A stretch of DNA of 64,000 bases from positions 1 through 64,000 of the forward strand of contig NZ_JASISZ010000005.1 of the NCBI RefSeq assembly GCF_030063355.1, given 5' to 3'. The notes below the pieces were generated by a model. It saw only the letters and a program-made list of their open reading frames with translations, did not search any database and was not told the DNA's origin. Source of the DNA: Streptomyces sp. PH10-H1 (GTDB taxonomy: Bacteria; Actinomycetota; Actinomycetes; Streptomycetales; Streptomycetaceae). Each line of letters opens with the position of its first letter. Position 1 is the stretch's first letter. Shown here one piece after another: positions 51,995 to 60,930 of this stretch. A program made the translations under genes and the position numbers.

Positions 51995-52900
51995 TCAGGT
52001 CCGTCGCAGGCGCCGCACGGCGAAGAGGACCGCGCCCAGGCCCAGCACCAGAGCGGCGCTCCACCAGGCGGCAGCCGGCAGGCCGGAGGACGAACCGCCT
52101 CCGCCCGCCGTTGTGGCGGCTGGCTTGCTGAGACCGCCGAGACCCGCCTCGACACCGCCGCCCGGCTGGGTGGCGGGCCCGCTGGAGTCGGTGAGGTCCA
52201 GCAGCCTGGGCGCCGCACCCGAGGAGGAGAGCACCACCAGGGTGTGGGTGCTGCGGCCGGCGAGTTGCAGCGTACGGGTGGTGCTGGCAGCACCCGCGCT
52301 GACCTTCACCGTGGTCGCACCGGCGGGCACCGTGCGGTAGGGCGTCGAGGTCGGGAAGCGCAGCTGGCTCGGGTCGTTCCGCGCGACCTGGACGGCGACG
52401 GAGGGCTGGTTCAGCGACGCCTGGATCACCCGTACCCCGGCCTGGTCCGCCGGTGCGGAGAGCTGATCGGCGAGCGTCCGCAGCTCGAGCGCCGATCCAG
52501 GGCCGAGACCGGCCACCGTATAGGCCTTGCCCTTCTCGACCCGGACGGTGGAGGAGATCACCGGGGCCACGGAAGGAGCCGCGCCCGCCAGCCGCATCGC
52601 CACCGTGTACTGGCCGCCCGCCACGGACTCGTACGGCGAGGCATCGCCGTACGAGACGTTCTTGAGCACCATCGCGGCCCTGGAGCCGCCGAAGGGGTAC
52701 AGGTACACGTCCACCGCGGGAGCGCCCGGCGAGAAGTGGGCGAGTCGCAGCCAACCGCCCGCCCCGGCAAGGGCGGTGGCGGGTGCGGCGGAGGCGGTCG
52801 CGGCGGCGGGACCGGCCGGCACGGCGATGCACAGTGCCGCCGAGAGCAGGGCGGCCGCGGGTCTGCGGAAGAAACTCGTCGTGCGGAGGGAACGCGTCAT
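51995..52900 (-). CDS. DUF4397 cell-surface protein
   Basis: A 301-aa protein: signal peptide (RRPAAALLSAALCIAVPAGP), two DUF4397 repeats (LRLAHFSPGAPAVDVYLYPF and GVRVIQASLNQPSVAVQVAR), a Gly/Ser linker, then LPAAAWWSAALVLGLGAVLF with a basic end RRLRRT. The C-terminus has the shape of a sortase sorting signal with a degenerate LPAAA box. It is 7 nt upstream of the sortase gene, the conserved partnership of these two families in Streptomyces. It is probably displayed on the cell surface. Confidence 0.85.
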   Translation of the reverse strand: MTRSLRTTSFFRRPAAALLSAALCIAVPAGPAAATASAAPATALAGAGGWLRLAHFSPGAPAVDVYLYPFGGSRAAMVLKNVSYGDASPYESVAGGQYTVAMRLAGAAPSVAPVISSTVRVEKGKAYTVAGLGPGSALELRTLADQLSAPADQAGVRVIQASLNQPSVAVQVARNDPSQLRFPTSTPYRTVPAGATTVKVSAGAASTTRTLQLAGRSTHTLVVLSSSGAAPRLLDLTDSSGPATQPGGGVEAGLGGLSKPAATTAGGGGSSSGLPAAAWWSAALVLGLGAVLFAVRRLRRT

Positions 52901-52961
52901 ACGGAGCAGCCTTTCTGGCGTACGGGGTGGTCGGACGGAGTCGGACGGAGTCGGATGCCGT

Positions 52962-54140
52962 TCACGGAGCCGGATCGTTCTGCGGGTTAACCGGTGCCGG
53001 CTGGGAGTAGAGCAGGCTCAGTACGGCCGGGGAGTCCGCCCGGGCCGCGCGGGACACGGTCTTCAGCGGGCGGTAGGGCGCTTGTTGTGCCGCGATCAGG
53101 GCCCGTAGGGCGGTGGCCGGCCCGGCGGTGCCCACGGCGGACACCGTGTCGATGGCGGTGATGTCCACCGCGCTCCGGGGAACGCCCGGGCCCGCACCGG
53201 GGGCGGCCGCGCCGAAGGACTCGACGGTCAGGGTATGACCGCTGCTCAGCGTCGCGAGCAGCGCGCACACCCGCATGTCCACCAGCCCCTGTTCCAGCGG
53301 GGTGCGGGCCGGGGCGGCGACCGTGACACGGCTGTTGGCCAGCAGCGCCCTCCCTGCGAGGCGGCGGTCGGCCAGATCGGCGGCCATCGCGCGGGAGTAG
53401 GACGCCCGGCCGGCATGCGCGACGGCCTGGACCGTGACCTGTTGGGGCCCGGAGCCGAACGCGGCGAGCGGCTCCGCGGCCGTCACCTCCAGGACAGCGG
53501 CGCCCAGGCGGGTACGCAGGGTCGAGGTGAGCACGGCGATGTCCGCGCTCTGCAGTTCCAACGCGCTGGCCTTGACCCACACCATCGACGAGGCGGGAAA
53601 GCCGAGTGCGGCGAGCGATCCGCACACGGCCGCGTCGCAGGCGACCACCTGCCCGGAGCCGACGTGCTGGGCGATCCACCGGGCCGTCTCAGTACGGACC
53701 GCGGGCGGCAGTTCGGGCCCCGCGGGACCGGGCGGGCCGCTCGCGACAGTGATCGCCTGCGGCCCGGCGCGCTCCGGATGACCGTCCACGGTGACCAGTA
53801 CGACCCCTGCGGCGATCAGCGCGACGGTGGTCGTCGCCGCCGTACCGACGAGGAAACGGCGGCCCGCGGAACGGTGGCCGTCCCCGGTGCGCGGGATGGT
53901 GGGACCCACCCCTAATCGCCTGCGGCCGAAGGAGCGGAGGGCGTTCCAGCGGACCCGCGCCCAGGTCGGCTCCCCACCCGGCGGGGTGCGTACCGGCGCG
54001 ACGGGCGGGGCGGCCAGTATCACCTCGTCCGGCCATGGCGAAGGCCCGGTGTCACAGCGCGATGACTCGAGCCCCGGAGCAGTGCCCGGCGGCTGAACCC
54101 GCTGCACCGGTCGACGGGGTTCGAAGAAGTCCTGTGGCAT
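52962..54140 (-). CDS. Membrane-anchored extracellular protein of the sortase cassette, unknown family
   Basis: A 392-aa protein with a ~100-aa Pro/Arg-rich cytoplasmic part, one membrane helix (FLVGTAATTTVALIAAGVVL) and an extracellular domain with VACDAAVCGSLAALGFPASS, LGAAVLEVTAAEPLAAFGSG and LEQGLVDMRVCALLATLSSG. It lies 61 nt upstream of the DUF4397 gene on the same strand, so probably in the same operon. I do not recognise the extracellular fold. Confidence 0.75.
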   Translation of the reverse strand: MPQDFFEPRRPVQRVQPPGTAPGLESSRCDTGPSPWPDEVILAAPPVAPVRTPPGGEPTWARVRWNALRSFGRRRLGVGPTIPRTGDGHRSAGRRFLVGTAATTTVALIAAGVVLVTVDGHPERAGPQAITVASGPPGPAGPELPPAVRTETARWIAQHVGSGQVVACDAAVCGSLAALGFPASSMVWVKASALELQSADIAVLTSTLRTRLGAAVLEVTAAEPLAAFGSGPQQVTVQAVAHAGRASYSRAMAADLADRRLAGRALLANSRVTVAAPARTPLEQGLVDMRVCALLATLSSGHTLTVESFGAAAPGAGPGVPRSAVDITAIDTVSAVGTAGPATALRALIAAQQAPYRPLKTVSRAARADSPAVLSLLYSQPAPVNPQNDPAP

Positions 54141-54391
54141 TGCACTCGTTAGAAGGACGGGCGGCGGAACTGGCTACCGCAGAGCTGGTCCGGCGGTTCG
54201 TTCCTTGCGGCACCGTGCATACGTCGCCCGAAGTCCGGGCGCGATCATCACGGCACCTGGTGCGACTACAAAGAGGTTCGAATATCAGCACAGTTGGTCG
54301 ATGGTGGCAAGGTCTCTCCCCGTCCGCAGCCAGGACCCGCCGACCGGGCTCGCAGCCCGGATCGCTGAGCGGCCCGCCGAGCGGGCCCTGA
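54141..54391. other. 251-nt intergenic region, no gene seen
   Basis: Between two minus-strand genes. GAGGTTCGAATAT at about 54265 superficially resembles a tRNA T-loop, but no acceptor or anticodon stem surrounds it. Confidence 0.4.
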
Positions 54392-55411
54392 TCACAGGGG
54401 CGCCGGGGAGGAGGCGCCGGGGATCAGCAGTTGGGGGGTGCTGCTGCCGTCGGCCGGGACGCTCCACAGGTCGGTGCTTCCGACCGCGCCCTCGGTGGGG
54501 AGGGCGTAGGCGAGGGTGCTGTTGTCCAGCCAGGTGGCCTGGTCGTCGACGCTGTGGTGTTCGGCGAGCGGCGTCTCGTGGAGCGTGCGCAGGTCGAGGA
54601 CGTACTCGCGCCAGAGTGCCGCGCCGCGTAGGACGCGCTTCTTGAAGGCGACGCGGGTGCCGTCCGGGGACAGGGACGGACATTCGACGTTCTGCGTCAG
54701 GGTGGTGACGGTGCGGTGGGCGAGGGATCCCCGGATGAGATAGGTGCGGCCGCCGGTACCGAGAGTGGCGTAGAAGGTCTCGTCGTCGGCCGCGAAGGTG
54801 ACACCCCAGAAGTTGGCATCGGCGGCGTGGTACTTCTTGCCGTCCAGGAGGATGGTGAACTCCTCCAGGTTGGACGTGAGTTGCCAGGTGCGGGTGTCCA
54901 GGATCGCGGTGCGGGTGGAGAAGAAGGCCGCGCCGTAGGATTCACCGCCGACAAAGACGGTCCAGGCGGCCAGATGTCCGCTGGGCGAGACCCGGGCCCG
55001 GCTGGGGATGCCCGCGAGCGGGAAGCTGCGCAGCGTGCCCAGGTTCTTGTCCAGGACCAGGGCGCGGTTGCTCTGCGCGACCGCGCCGGGGGCGGACTGG
55101 AGGCAGACGCCGGTCCCCGCGGCAGCGTAGAAGCGCTGGCACTTGACGCCGGAGGCGGTCCGCCCGGCCTTGGGGTCGGCGGCGGGGACGGAGGCGAGTT
55201 CGGTGAGGTGCGGGCCCCGGGCCCCGTTGAGGAAGGCCACCTTTCCCGACTGTGTCAGCGTCACCTTGCCCGCGCTGACCGCGGGTCCGCCCGCCTGCGG
55301 CTGGTTCTTCTGATCCGCGTGCGAGGAGGCGCGCAGGATCAGTACGGTACCCAGACCCGCGAGGAGCAGGACCGCCATGGCGAGTACGAGCAGGCGGCGC
55401 AGCGGTGTCAT
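54392..55411 (-). CDS. Membrane-anchored PD40/TolB-like beta-propeller protein
   Basis: A 339-aa protein with one N-terminal helix (LLVLAMAVLLLAGLGTVLIL) and an external beta-propeller containing PD40-like blades: IPSRARVSPSGHLAAWTVFV, NVECPSLSPDGTRVAFKKRV, DDQATWLDNSTLAYALP and TDLWSVPADGS. The ATG at 55411 has GAGGAT 6-7 nt upstream; a much longer in-frame reading is antisense-like. It is 82 nt downstream of the MFS gene on the same strand. Probably a surface sensor or binding protein; ligand unknown. Confidence 0.85.
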   Translation of the reverse strand: MTPLRRLLVLAMAVLLLAGLGTVLILRASSHADQKNQPQAGGPAVSAGKVTLTQSGKVAFLNGARGPHLTELASVPAADPKAGRTASGVKCQRFYAAAGTGVCLQSAPGAVAQSNRALVLDKNLGTLRSFPLAGIPSRARVSPSGHLAAWTVFVGGESYGAAFFSTRTAILDTRTWQLTSNLEEFTILLDGKKYHAADANFWGVTFAADDETFYATLGTGGRTYLIRGSLAHRTVTTLTQNVECPSLSPDGTRVAFKKRVLRGAALWREYVLDLRTLHETPLAEHHSVDDQATWLDNSTLAYALPTEGAVGSTDLWSVPADGSSTPQLLIPGASSPAPL

Positions 55412-55493
55412 CGGGATCCTCGGGGGTGTCGGGACAGAGCTGATAGCTGGGCGGGTGCGAGGGCGGCAGCCGGTTCCGGCGCGCACCCCGGGA

Positions 55494-56819
55494 TCATCGG
55501 CGGCCACCCGCCGGCCGCAGCACGACACCGGCGACGGCCGCACAACAGAGCAGGCCGACCGCGGAACCGGCCAGCGCCGGTCCGTCCCCCCAGAGCGTCC
55601 AGGCCGCGCCGAAGGCGAGCGAACAGCAGAAGCGGGCCAGCGCCTGACCGGTGCCGACCAGCGCGAGGCCGCTGGCGCGCAGTTGCTCGGGGACGATGTC
55701 GGCGACCACGGCGGGCAGCACGCCGTCGGTGGCGGCGTAGAACATGCCGTGCAGCGCGAGCACCAGGAACGGCAGGGCTGTCGTGTCGGGGGCCCAGAGC
55801 AGCAAGGCATAACCCATGAGCAGCAGGGCGTGTCCGGTGAGGAACACGCCGCGCCGCCCGACCCGGTCGGCCAGAAAGCCGACGGGCACGGCCAGCAGAA
55901 GGAACACGGCGGCGGTGCCGAGCGGCAGCAGCGGGAACCACTGCTCGCCGAAACCGGAACGGCGTTGCAGCAGCAGATAGACGAAGGCGTCGCTGACGGT
56001 GGTGAGACCGAGCAGCGCGGCGCAGCCGGCGAGCGCGCGAAGGCGTGGCAGCCGCAGCAGCCGCAGCGCCTCGCGAACGTCGACGGGTCGCTTCTCCTCG
56101 ACCGCGACCGCGGCCACGGCCGTGTTGCCGGTCCCGGCTTCGGCCTCGTCCTCGCGCCCGGCCGCCGGTACGGCCCGCGCACCGCGCGGCTTCCCCGGGA
56201 CGAACAGCACCAGCACCAGCACACCGACCGCGGCCACACAGGCGCTGACGCCGAAGACGGCGTCATAGCCGTCGGTCGCCGCGCGCAGGATCAGGAAGGC
56301 GGCGACGGGTCCGAGCACGGCGCCGGTGGTGTCCATCGCCCGGTGCACCCCGAAGGCCAGGCCCTGGTACTCCGGCGCTGTGGACAGGGAAATCAGCGCA
56401 TCGCGCGGGGCGGTGCGCAGTCCCTTGCCGGTGCGCTCCAGTGCGAGCACCGCGCCCAGCGGCCCGAGGCTGTGGGCGAGCAGCAGCAGCGGTTTGCACA
56501 CTGCGGACAGGCCGTAGCCGATCCCGGCTATGAGTTTGTGGTTCCGCACCCGGTCGGCGAGGTGACCGCCCGCGAGCTGCACCAGCGCGCTGACCCCGTT
56601 GTAGACGCCGTCGAGTGTGCCGAAACCCAGCGGGCTGAGGCCGAGTCCCACGACGAGATAGAGCGGCAGGACAGCGGTGACCATCTCCGAGGAGATATCG
56701 GTGATCAGGCTGACCGCGCCCAGCGCGAAGACAACCGAGGTGACCGCCGGTACCGGGCCGCGCTTGCGACCCGGTGCGGTGTTCGCCCCGCTGGGGGCGG
56801 AGCGATCCGCGAGATACAT
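55494..56819 (-). CDS. MFS permease
   Basis: A 441-aa twelve-helix transporter. MFS motif A-like loops are AGGHLADRVRNHKLIAGIGY and VGFLADRVGRRGVFLTGHAL; LITDISSEMVTAVLPLYLVV and GKGLRTAPRDALISLSTAPE are characteristic of a Streptomyces MFS subgroup. GGAG lies 9 nt before the ATG at 56819. A charged loop (~210-240) is Ala/Glu-rich. Substrate unknown. It may be co-transcribed with the PD40 protein. Confidence 0.85.
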   Translation of the reverse strand: MYLADRSAPSGANTAPGRKRGPVPAVTSVVFALGAVSLITDISSEMVTAVLPLYLVVGLGLSPLGFGTLDGVYNGVSALVQLAGGHLADRVRNHKLIAGIGYGLSAVCKPLLLLAHSLGPLGAVLALERTGKGLRTAPRDALISLSTAPEYQGLAFGVHRAMDTTGAVLGPVAAFLILRAATDGYDAVFGVSACVAAVGVLVLVLFVPGKPRGARAVPAAGREDEAEAGTGNTAVAAVAVEEKRPVDVREALRLLRLPRLRALAGCAALLGLTTVSDAFVYLLLQRRSGFGEQWFPLLPLGTAAVFLLLAVPVGFLADRVGRRGVFLTGHALLLMGYALLLWAPDTTALPFLVLALHGMFYAATDGVLPAVVADIVPEQLRASGLALVGTGQALARFCCSLAFGAAWTLWGDGPALAGSAVGLLCCAAVAGVVLRPAGGRR

Positions 56820-57029
56820 GATCAGGAGCTCCAGTTGCCGGTGTCGTCGGAAGCGGCGGAGGAGTTGTCGGCGCAGCCGAGGCCGTCCATGTACTCGAAC
56901 GTGCGATGAACACTTTAGTGGTTGTATGTGATGGCGGAGGGGGTTCCCACGGAACAGGGCATGTCCAGGACCCCTACCAGGCACTTTCCCCGGGCGGGAC
57001 CCGTCCTGCTCCCGGTCGGGGTCCCGCGA

Positions 57030-57929
57030 TCAGCCCTCCCGGCTGCTCTCGTCCCGCAGCCAGGTGCCGAAGTCCTGTGAAGCGATCGCCTTCCTGGACC
57101 CCCGACGGGCGACGAGTGCGGCGGAGATGAAGACGACGACGCCCAGGAACAGCCGTGGCTCCGCACGGAGCAGCGCACGAAGATCCGCCATACTCGTCCG
57201 GGCCGACGGCTGGGCCGGAGGCTGCTCCGAGGACCGGCCCTTCGCGCGGGCCGTCTCCGGAATCTGCTCCCGCTCCTGGTACTGCTCCAGCTGGGCGGAC
57301 GAAGTCGCCGCCCGGATCCGCCGCTTGATCAGATCGGACCAGGTACGCGGCGGGTGGACGACGACCCGGGCCGTGTCCACCACCAGCCGCTCATCGGGTC
57401 CGAAGGCGAGCGACGCGGCCAGATCGTCGGCCATCAGCGGCGGCAGTGCGGCGATGCGTGCGTGCCCCGCCTCGGACACCGCGATGACGCCCCGGCCGAA
57501 CAGGCCCTCCCGCACGGCCGGCAGCCGCTGCCACACCCGGTAGTACGCACGGACCCGCCACGCACAGCCGGCCAGCGGGAGGTCCCGCTCGGGGGCCGTC
57601 GCGAGCAGTGTCGACGAGTTGTCCAGCGTATGTGCCAGCGCCCGGACGTCCGAGGTCCCGATCACCACATCGGCGTCCACGTACAGCCGGGGGAAACCGC
57701 GCGCGTGCTCGTCACCGACCCTCAGCGCCGCGTGCTTCGAGGGGGCCGGGATCTCGACGACCCGGACACTCGCGCCGCGGAGACCCGCGACCCGCGCGGT
57801 GTCGTCCGTACAGCCGTTGCACACCACCACGATGTCGATCTCGCCGGCGGAGGACTCCGCCAGAAGCGAGTCCAGGAGGCGGCCGATGACCCGGCCCTCG
57901 TTGTGGGCGGGGATCACGATGCTCGTCAC
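57030..57929 (-). CDS. Family 2 glycosyltransferase
   Basis: A 299-aa GT-A enzyme: SIVIPAHNEGRVIGRLLDSL, DIVVVCNGCTDDTARVAGLR, and the metal-binding DxD in FPRLYVDADVVIGTSDVRAL, with a later LPPLMADDLAASLAFGPDER in the acceptor region. A C-terminal helix (LFLGVVVFISAALVARRG) may anchor it to the membrane. GTG start. It lies divergent from the sugar-nucleotide operon and probably contributes to the same surface polysaccharide. Confidence 0.85.
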   Translation of the reverse strand: MTSIVIPAHNEGRVIGRLLDSLLAESSAGEIDIVVVCNGCTDDTARVAGLRGASVRVVEIPAPSKHAALRVGDEHARGFPRLYVDADVVIGTSDVRALAHTLDNSSTLLATAPERDLPLAGCAWRVRAYYRVWQRLPAVREGLFGRGVIAVSEAGHARIAALPPLMADDLAASLAFGPDERLVVDTARVVVHPPRTWSDLIKRRIRAATSSAQLEQYQEREQIPETARAKGRSSEQPPAQPSARTSMADLRALLRAEPRLFLGVVVFISAALVARRGSRKAIASQDFGTWLRDESSREG

Positions 57930-58410
57930 CCGGGAAGTATGCGGCCATGGAGCACGTTGTTGCTGAGTGTTTCGTCCAACTGTCCCCCCAGCTGGGTCCG
58001 GTGGTCTAGATTGAGCGTCGGCGGACCGGTTTGGGCGGGGAATATCACCCCTGGCCGACCAGTTCCGGCAATGCTGTGATCAATTCGGGGAATTCTGGGG
58101 CGGATTGATGCCAGCGGGGGCTCCAGCGCGCTCGGACAAGCCAGACCGGGCCCGGACAGTACACGCGCGTCAGGGTTCTGCCGTGGGAACGACACGGCAG
58201 CACTCGTCACAACTGATCAAAACGGATTCCGGCTGCGGGGGGAAGATGCAGCCGGCCGTCCGGAATCGTTCGGTCAGGTGTAAGAACCACGTACTCCTCT
58301 GCGACCGTCGGTGTCCGTACCGCCCTCCCGTCACGTGAGTTGTCGGCAGGACGGGTGCGGGGACGCCTGCCGGCCGGGCGGAGTACGTAGAGCACCGTGG
58401 TGGGGGGAGC
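57930..58410. other. 481-nt intergenic region upstream of the sugar operon
   Basis: Divergent region between the GT2 gene and the sugar-nucleotide operon. Relatively AT-rich near 58060-58110. I see no RNA gene or clear operator; it must hold the operon's promoter. Confidence 0.4.
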
Positions 58411-58740
58411 ATGACCGTTGAGCAGGTCACGCATGAGTCACAGGTTGTGGAACGCGGGATTCCAGGGGTGCGCCGACAGCATTCCGATCGGCAGCACCAG
58501 GACATCCCGCTGGTCACGGACGGCCTCGCGGCCGCGGCCGCCCTGCGGGGCAGGCACGCGCCCCGCCGTCGGCTGAACGGGCGCCGGGCAGCATCCCGCC
58601 GCAGGGGCACGACGGTCCCTGCCGGGCCGCCGCGCGGCGCCTGCGACGTGTCCGCGCATCTCACGTACCTCACCCATGAACTGTCGACGCGTCAGCCAAC
58701 GCGCACGAACGCGTGCGCGAAAGGAAGAGGAACACTGTGA
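58411..58740 (+). CDS. Small basic protein, first gene of sugar-nucleotide operon (109 aa)
   Basis: A 109-aa Arg/His-rich protein beginning MTVEQVTHESQVVERGIPGV. A strong GGGGGGAGC ribosome site precedes the ATG and its TGA overlaps the GTG of the oxidoreductase gene by 4 nt, both arguing that it is translated. It has no recognised domain. The N-terminus faintly resembles the leading segment of Streptomyces sugar transferases, so it may be a truncated remnant acting as a leader for coupling. Confidence 0.5.
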   Translation: MTVEQVTHESQVVERGIPGVRRQHSDRQHQDIPLVTDGLAAAAALRGRHAPRRRLNGRRAASRRRGTTVPAGPPRGACDVSAHLTYLTHELSTRQPTRTNACAKGRGTL

Positions 58741-59837
58741 CGGACACTGTGAAGGGCGCTGTGAAGAACGCCGGCGCTTCCGGGCGGGGACCCGTGGAGC
58801 CGTTGGGGGTAGCCGTGGTCGGCGCCGGTTACTGGGGCCCGAACCTCGTCCGCAACTTCCAGTCCAGCCCGCGGTTCCGGCTGCGGTGGCTGTGCGATCT
58901 CGACGTGGACCGGGCACAGCGGGTCCTCGGCACGTACTCCACGGTCCAGGCGACCTCGGACTACGCGGCGGTCCTCGCCGATCCGTCCGTGGACGCCGTC
59001 GCCGTGGCCACTCCCGCCGGAACGCACCTCGAGGTGGCACTGGCCGCGCTGCGCGCCGGCAAGCACGTGCTCGTCGAGAAGCCACTGGCCGCCACCTACG
59101 CGGACGGTCTGCGCCTGGTGACCGAGGCCGAGGAGCGCGGTCTCACCCTGATGTGCGACCACACCTACTGCTACACACCGGCCGTGGGCCGCATCCGGGA
59201 GCTGGTCCGCTCCGGTGATCTCGGCGAGATCCACTTCGTCGACTCGGTCCGGATCAACCTCGGACTCGTCCAGAAGGACATCGACGTCATGTGGGATCTG
59301 GCCCCGCACGATCTGTCGATCCTCGACTTCATCCTCCCCGACCACGTCGAGCCGGTCGCCGTCGCCGCGCACGGAGCCGACCCGATAGGCGCCGGACAGG
59401 CCTGCGTTGCCTATCTGACGCTGCAGCTCAACACCGGGGCCATCGCCCACGTGCACGTCAACTGGCTGTCCCCGACCAAGGTACGGACCACCATGGTCGG
59501 CGGGTCCAAGCGCACTTTGATCTGGGACGACCTCAACCCCGCTCAGCGCGTCGCGATCTTCGACCGCGGGGTGGAACTGTCGACCCCCCAGGAGATCGGC
59601 GCGGACGAGCGCCGGGACATGCAGATCTCCTACCGGTCCGGCGACATGGTGGCGCCCGCGATCGGGGAGAAGGAAGCGCTCGGCAGCATGGTCGACGAGT
59701 TCGCCGCCGCGATCAGGGAGCGCAGGGCTCCGCTGACCGACGGCCGGGCGGGCCTTCGGGTGCTGGACATTCTTGAGGCGGCGTCCCGGAGCCTGGAGTT
59801 CCGCGGCGCGGTCGTCGGCCTGCGTGCCGGACGTTGA
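58737..59837 (+). CDS. Gfo/Idh/MocA-family sugar oxidoreductase
   Basis: A 366-aa NAD(P)-dependent enzyme. The Rossmann motif is VAVVGAGYWGPNLVRNFQSS; the catalytic-side EKP is in GKHVLVEKPLAATYADGLRL; CDHTYCYTPAVGRIRELV and WDLAPHDLSILDFIL follow, with the His of LAPHD likely catalytic. GTG at 58737 is chosen because GGAAGAGG is positioned for it rather than for the GTG at 58713. As first enzyme of the operon it probably oxidises a nucleotide sugar at C3, feeding the aminotransferase downstream, as in Wlb-type pathways. Confidence 0.9.
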   Translation: MTDTVKGAVKNAGASGRGPVEPLGVAVVGAGYWGPNLVRNFQSSPRFRLRWLCDLDVDRAQRVLGTYSTVQATSDYAAVLADPSVDAVAVATPAGTHLEVALAALRAGKHVLVEKPLAATYADGLRLVTEAEERGLTLMCDHTYCYTPAVGRIRELVRSGDLGEIHFVDSVRINLGLVQKDIDVMWDLAPHDLSILDFILPDHVEPVAVAAHGADPIGAGQACVAYLTLQLNTGAIAHVHVNWLSPTKVRTTMVGGSKRTLIWDDLNPAQRVAIFDRGVELSTPQEIGADERRDMQISYRSGDMVAPAIGEKEALGSMVDEFAAAIRERRAPLTDGRAGLRVLDILEAASRSLEFRGAVVGLRAGR

Positions 59838-59880
59838 CAGTTCCACGGAACACCAGGACCGATTCAGTGGGGGAACAGAG

Positions 59881-60930
59881 TTGAGCACCGTACGAGGCAA
59901 GAAGATTCTGGTCACCGGTGGCGCGGGCACCATCGGATCCAACCTGGTCGACCTTCTGGTCGACAACGGGGCACGTGAGATCGTCGTGCTCGACAACTTC
60001 GTGCGCGGCCGGATGGCCAACCTGGCTCAGGCCATGCCGAGCGGCGTCGTGGAGGTCGTCGAGGGCGACATCCGCGATGTGGCCACCGTACGGAAGGTCA
60101 CCGAGGGCGCCGACCTCGTGTTCCACCTCGCCGCGATACGCATCACCCAGTGCGCGGAGGAACCCCGGCTGGCGAACGAGGTCATGGTCGACGGCACCTT
60201 CAACGTCCTGGAGGCGGCGGCCGCCGCCGGCGTGGGCAAGGTGATCGCCTCGTCCTCGGCATCCGTCTACGGCCTGGCGGAGACCTTCCCCACCACCGAG
60301 CGCCACCACCCGTACAACAACGACACGTTCTACGGGGCGGCGAAGGCGTTCAACGAGGGGGTGCTGCGCAGTTTCCACTCCATGTACGGCCTCGACTACG
60401 TGGCACTGCGCTACTTCAACGTGTATGGGCCCCGGATGGACATCCACGGTCTGTACACCGAGGTGCTCATCCGCTGGATGGAGCGGATCGTGGCGGGAGA
60501 GCCGCCACTGATCCTCGGCGACGGCACCCAGACGATGGACTTCGTCCACGTCAGGGACATCGCCAGGGCCAACCTGCTGGCCGCCGAATCGGATCTCACC
60601 GACGAGGTGTTCAACGTGGCGAGCGGTACCGAAACGAGCCTGCGCGATCTCGCCCTCGCGCTGCTCGACGCGATGGGTGCGGATCTGGAGCCGCTGCACG
60701 GTCCGGCCCGCGCGGTGAACGGGGTGACCCGCCGCCTCGCGGACACCACGCAGTCCGCCGAACGCCTAGGGTTCACGGCGGAGATCGATCTGCGCACGGG
60801 GCTGCGGGACCTGGTGGACTGGTGGCGCGCGGAGCAGAGCGTGGACGCCGCCGCGAAGGCGGCTCAGGCCGCCGAGCCGGCGCAGGCCGAGCACGCCGCG
60901 CAGGCCGCGCACGAGCAGGCCGCGCGATGA
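59881..60930 (+). CDS. NAD-dependent epimerase/dehydratase (extended SDR)
   Basis: A 349-aa sugar-nucleotide epimerase: GKKILVTGGAGTIGSNLVDL (GxxGxxG), LVFHLAAIRITQCAEEPRLA, SSSASVYGLAE, catalytic Tyr-x3-Lys in DTFYGAAKAFNEGVLR and LRYFNVYGPRMD. TTG at 59881 is the likely start, with a GGGGGAA tract upstream; no better start gives the family's N-terminus. The C-terminal 30 residues are an Ala/Glu/Gln-rich extension (AAQAAEPAQAEHAAQAAH). The stop overlaps the DegT start (ATGA). Likely a UDP-sugar 4-epimerase or dehydratase. Confidence 0.9.
   Translation: MSTVRGKKILVTGGAGTIGSNLVDLLVDNGAREIVVLDNFVRGRMANLAQAMPSGVVEVVEGDIRDVATVRKVTEGADLVFHLAAIRITQCAEEPRLANEVMVDGTFNVLEAAAAAGVGKVIASSSASVYGLAETFPTTERHHPYNNDTFYGAAKAFNEGVLRSFHSMYGLDYVALRYFNVYGPRMDIHGLYTEVLIRWMERIVAGEPPLILGDGTQTMDFVHVRDIARANLLAAESDLTDEVFNVASGTETSLRDLALALLDAMGADLEPLHGPARAVNGVTRRLADTTQSAERLGFTAEIDLRTGLRDLVDWWRAEQSVDAAAKAAQAAEPAQAEHAAQAAHEQAAR

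Noticed and set aside
54260..54285. tRNA T-loop-like GGTTCGAAT
   Set aside because: No flanking stems, anticodon arm or acceptor pairing.
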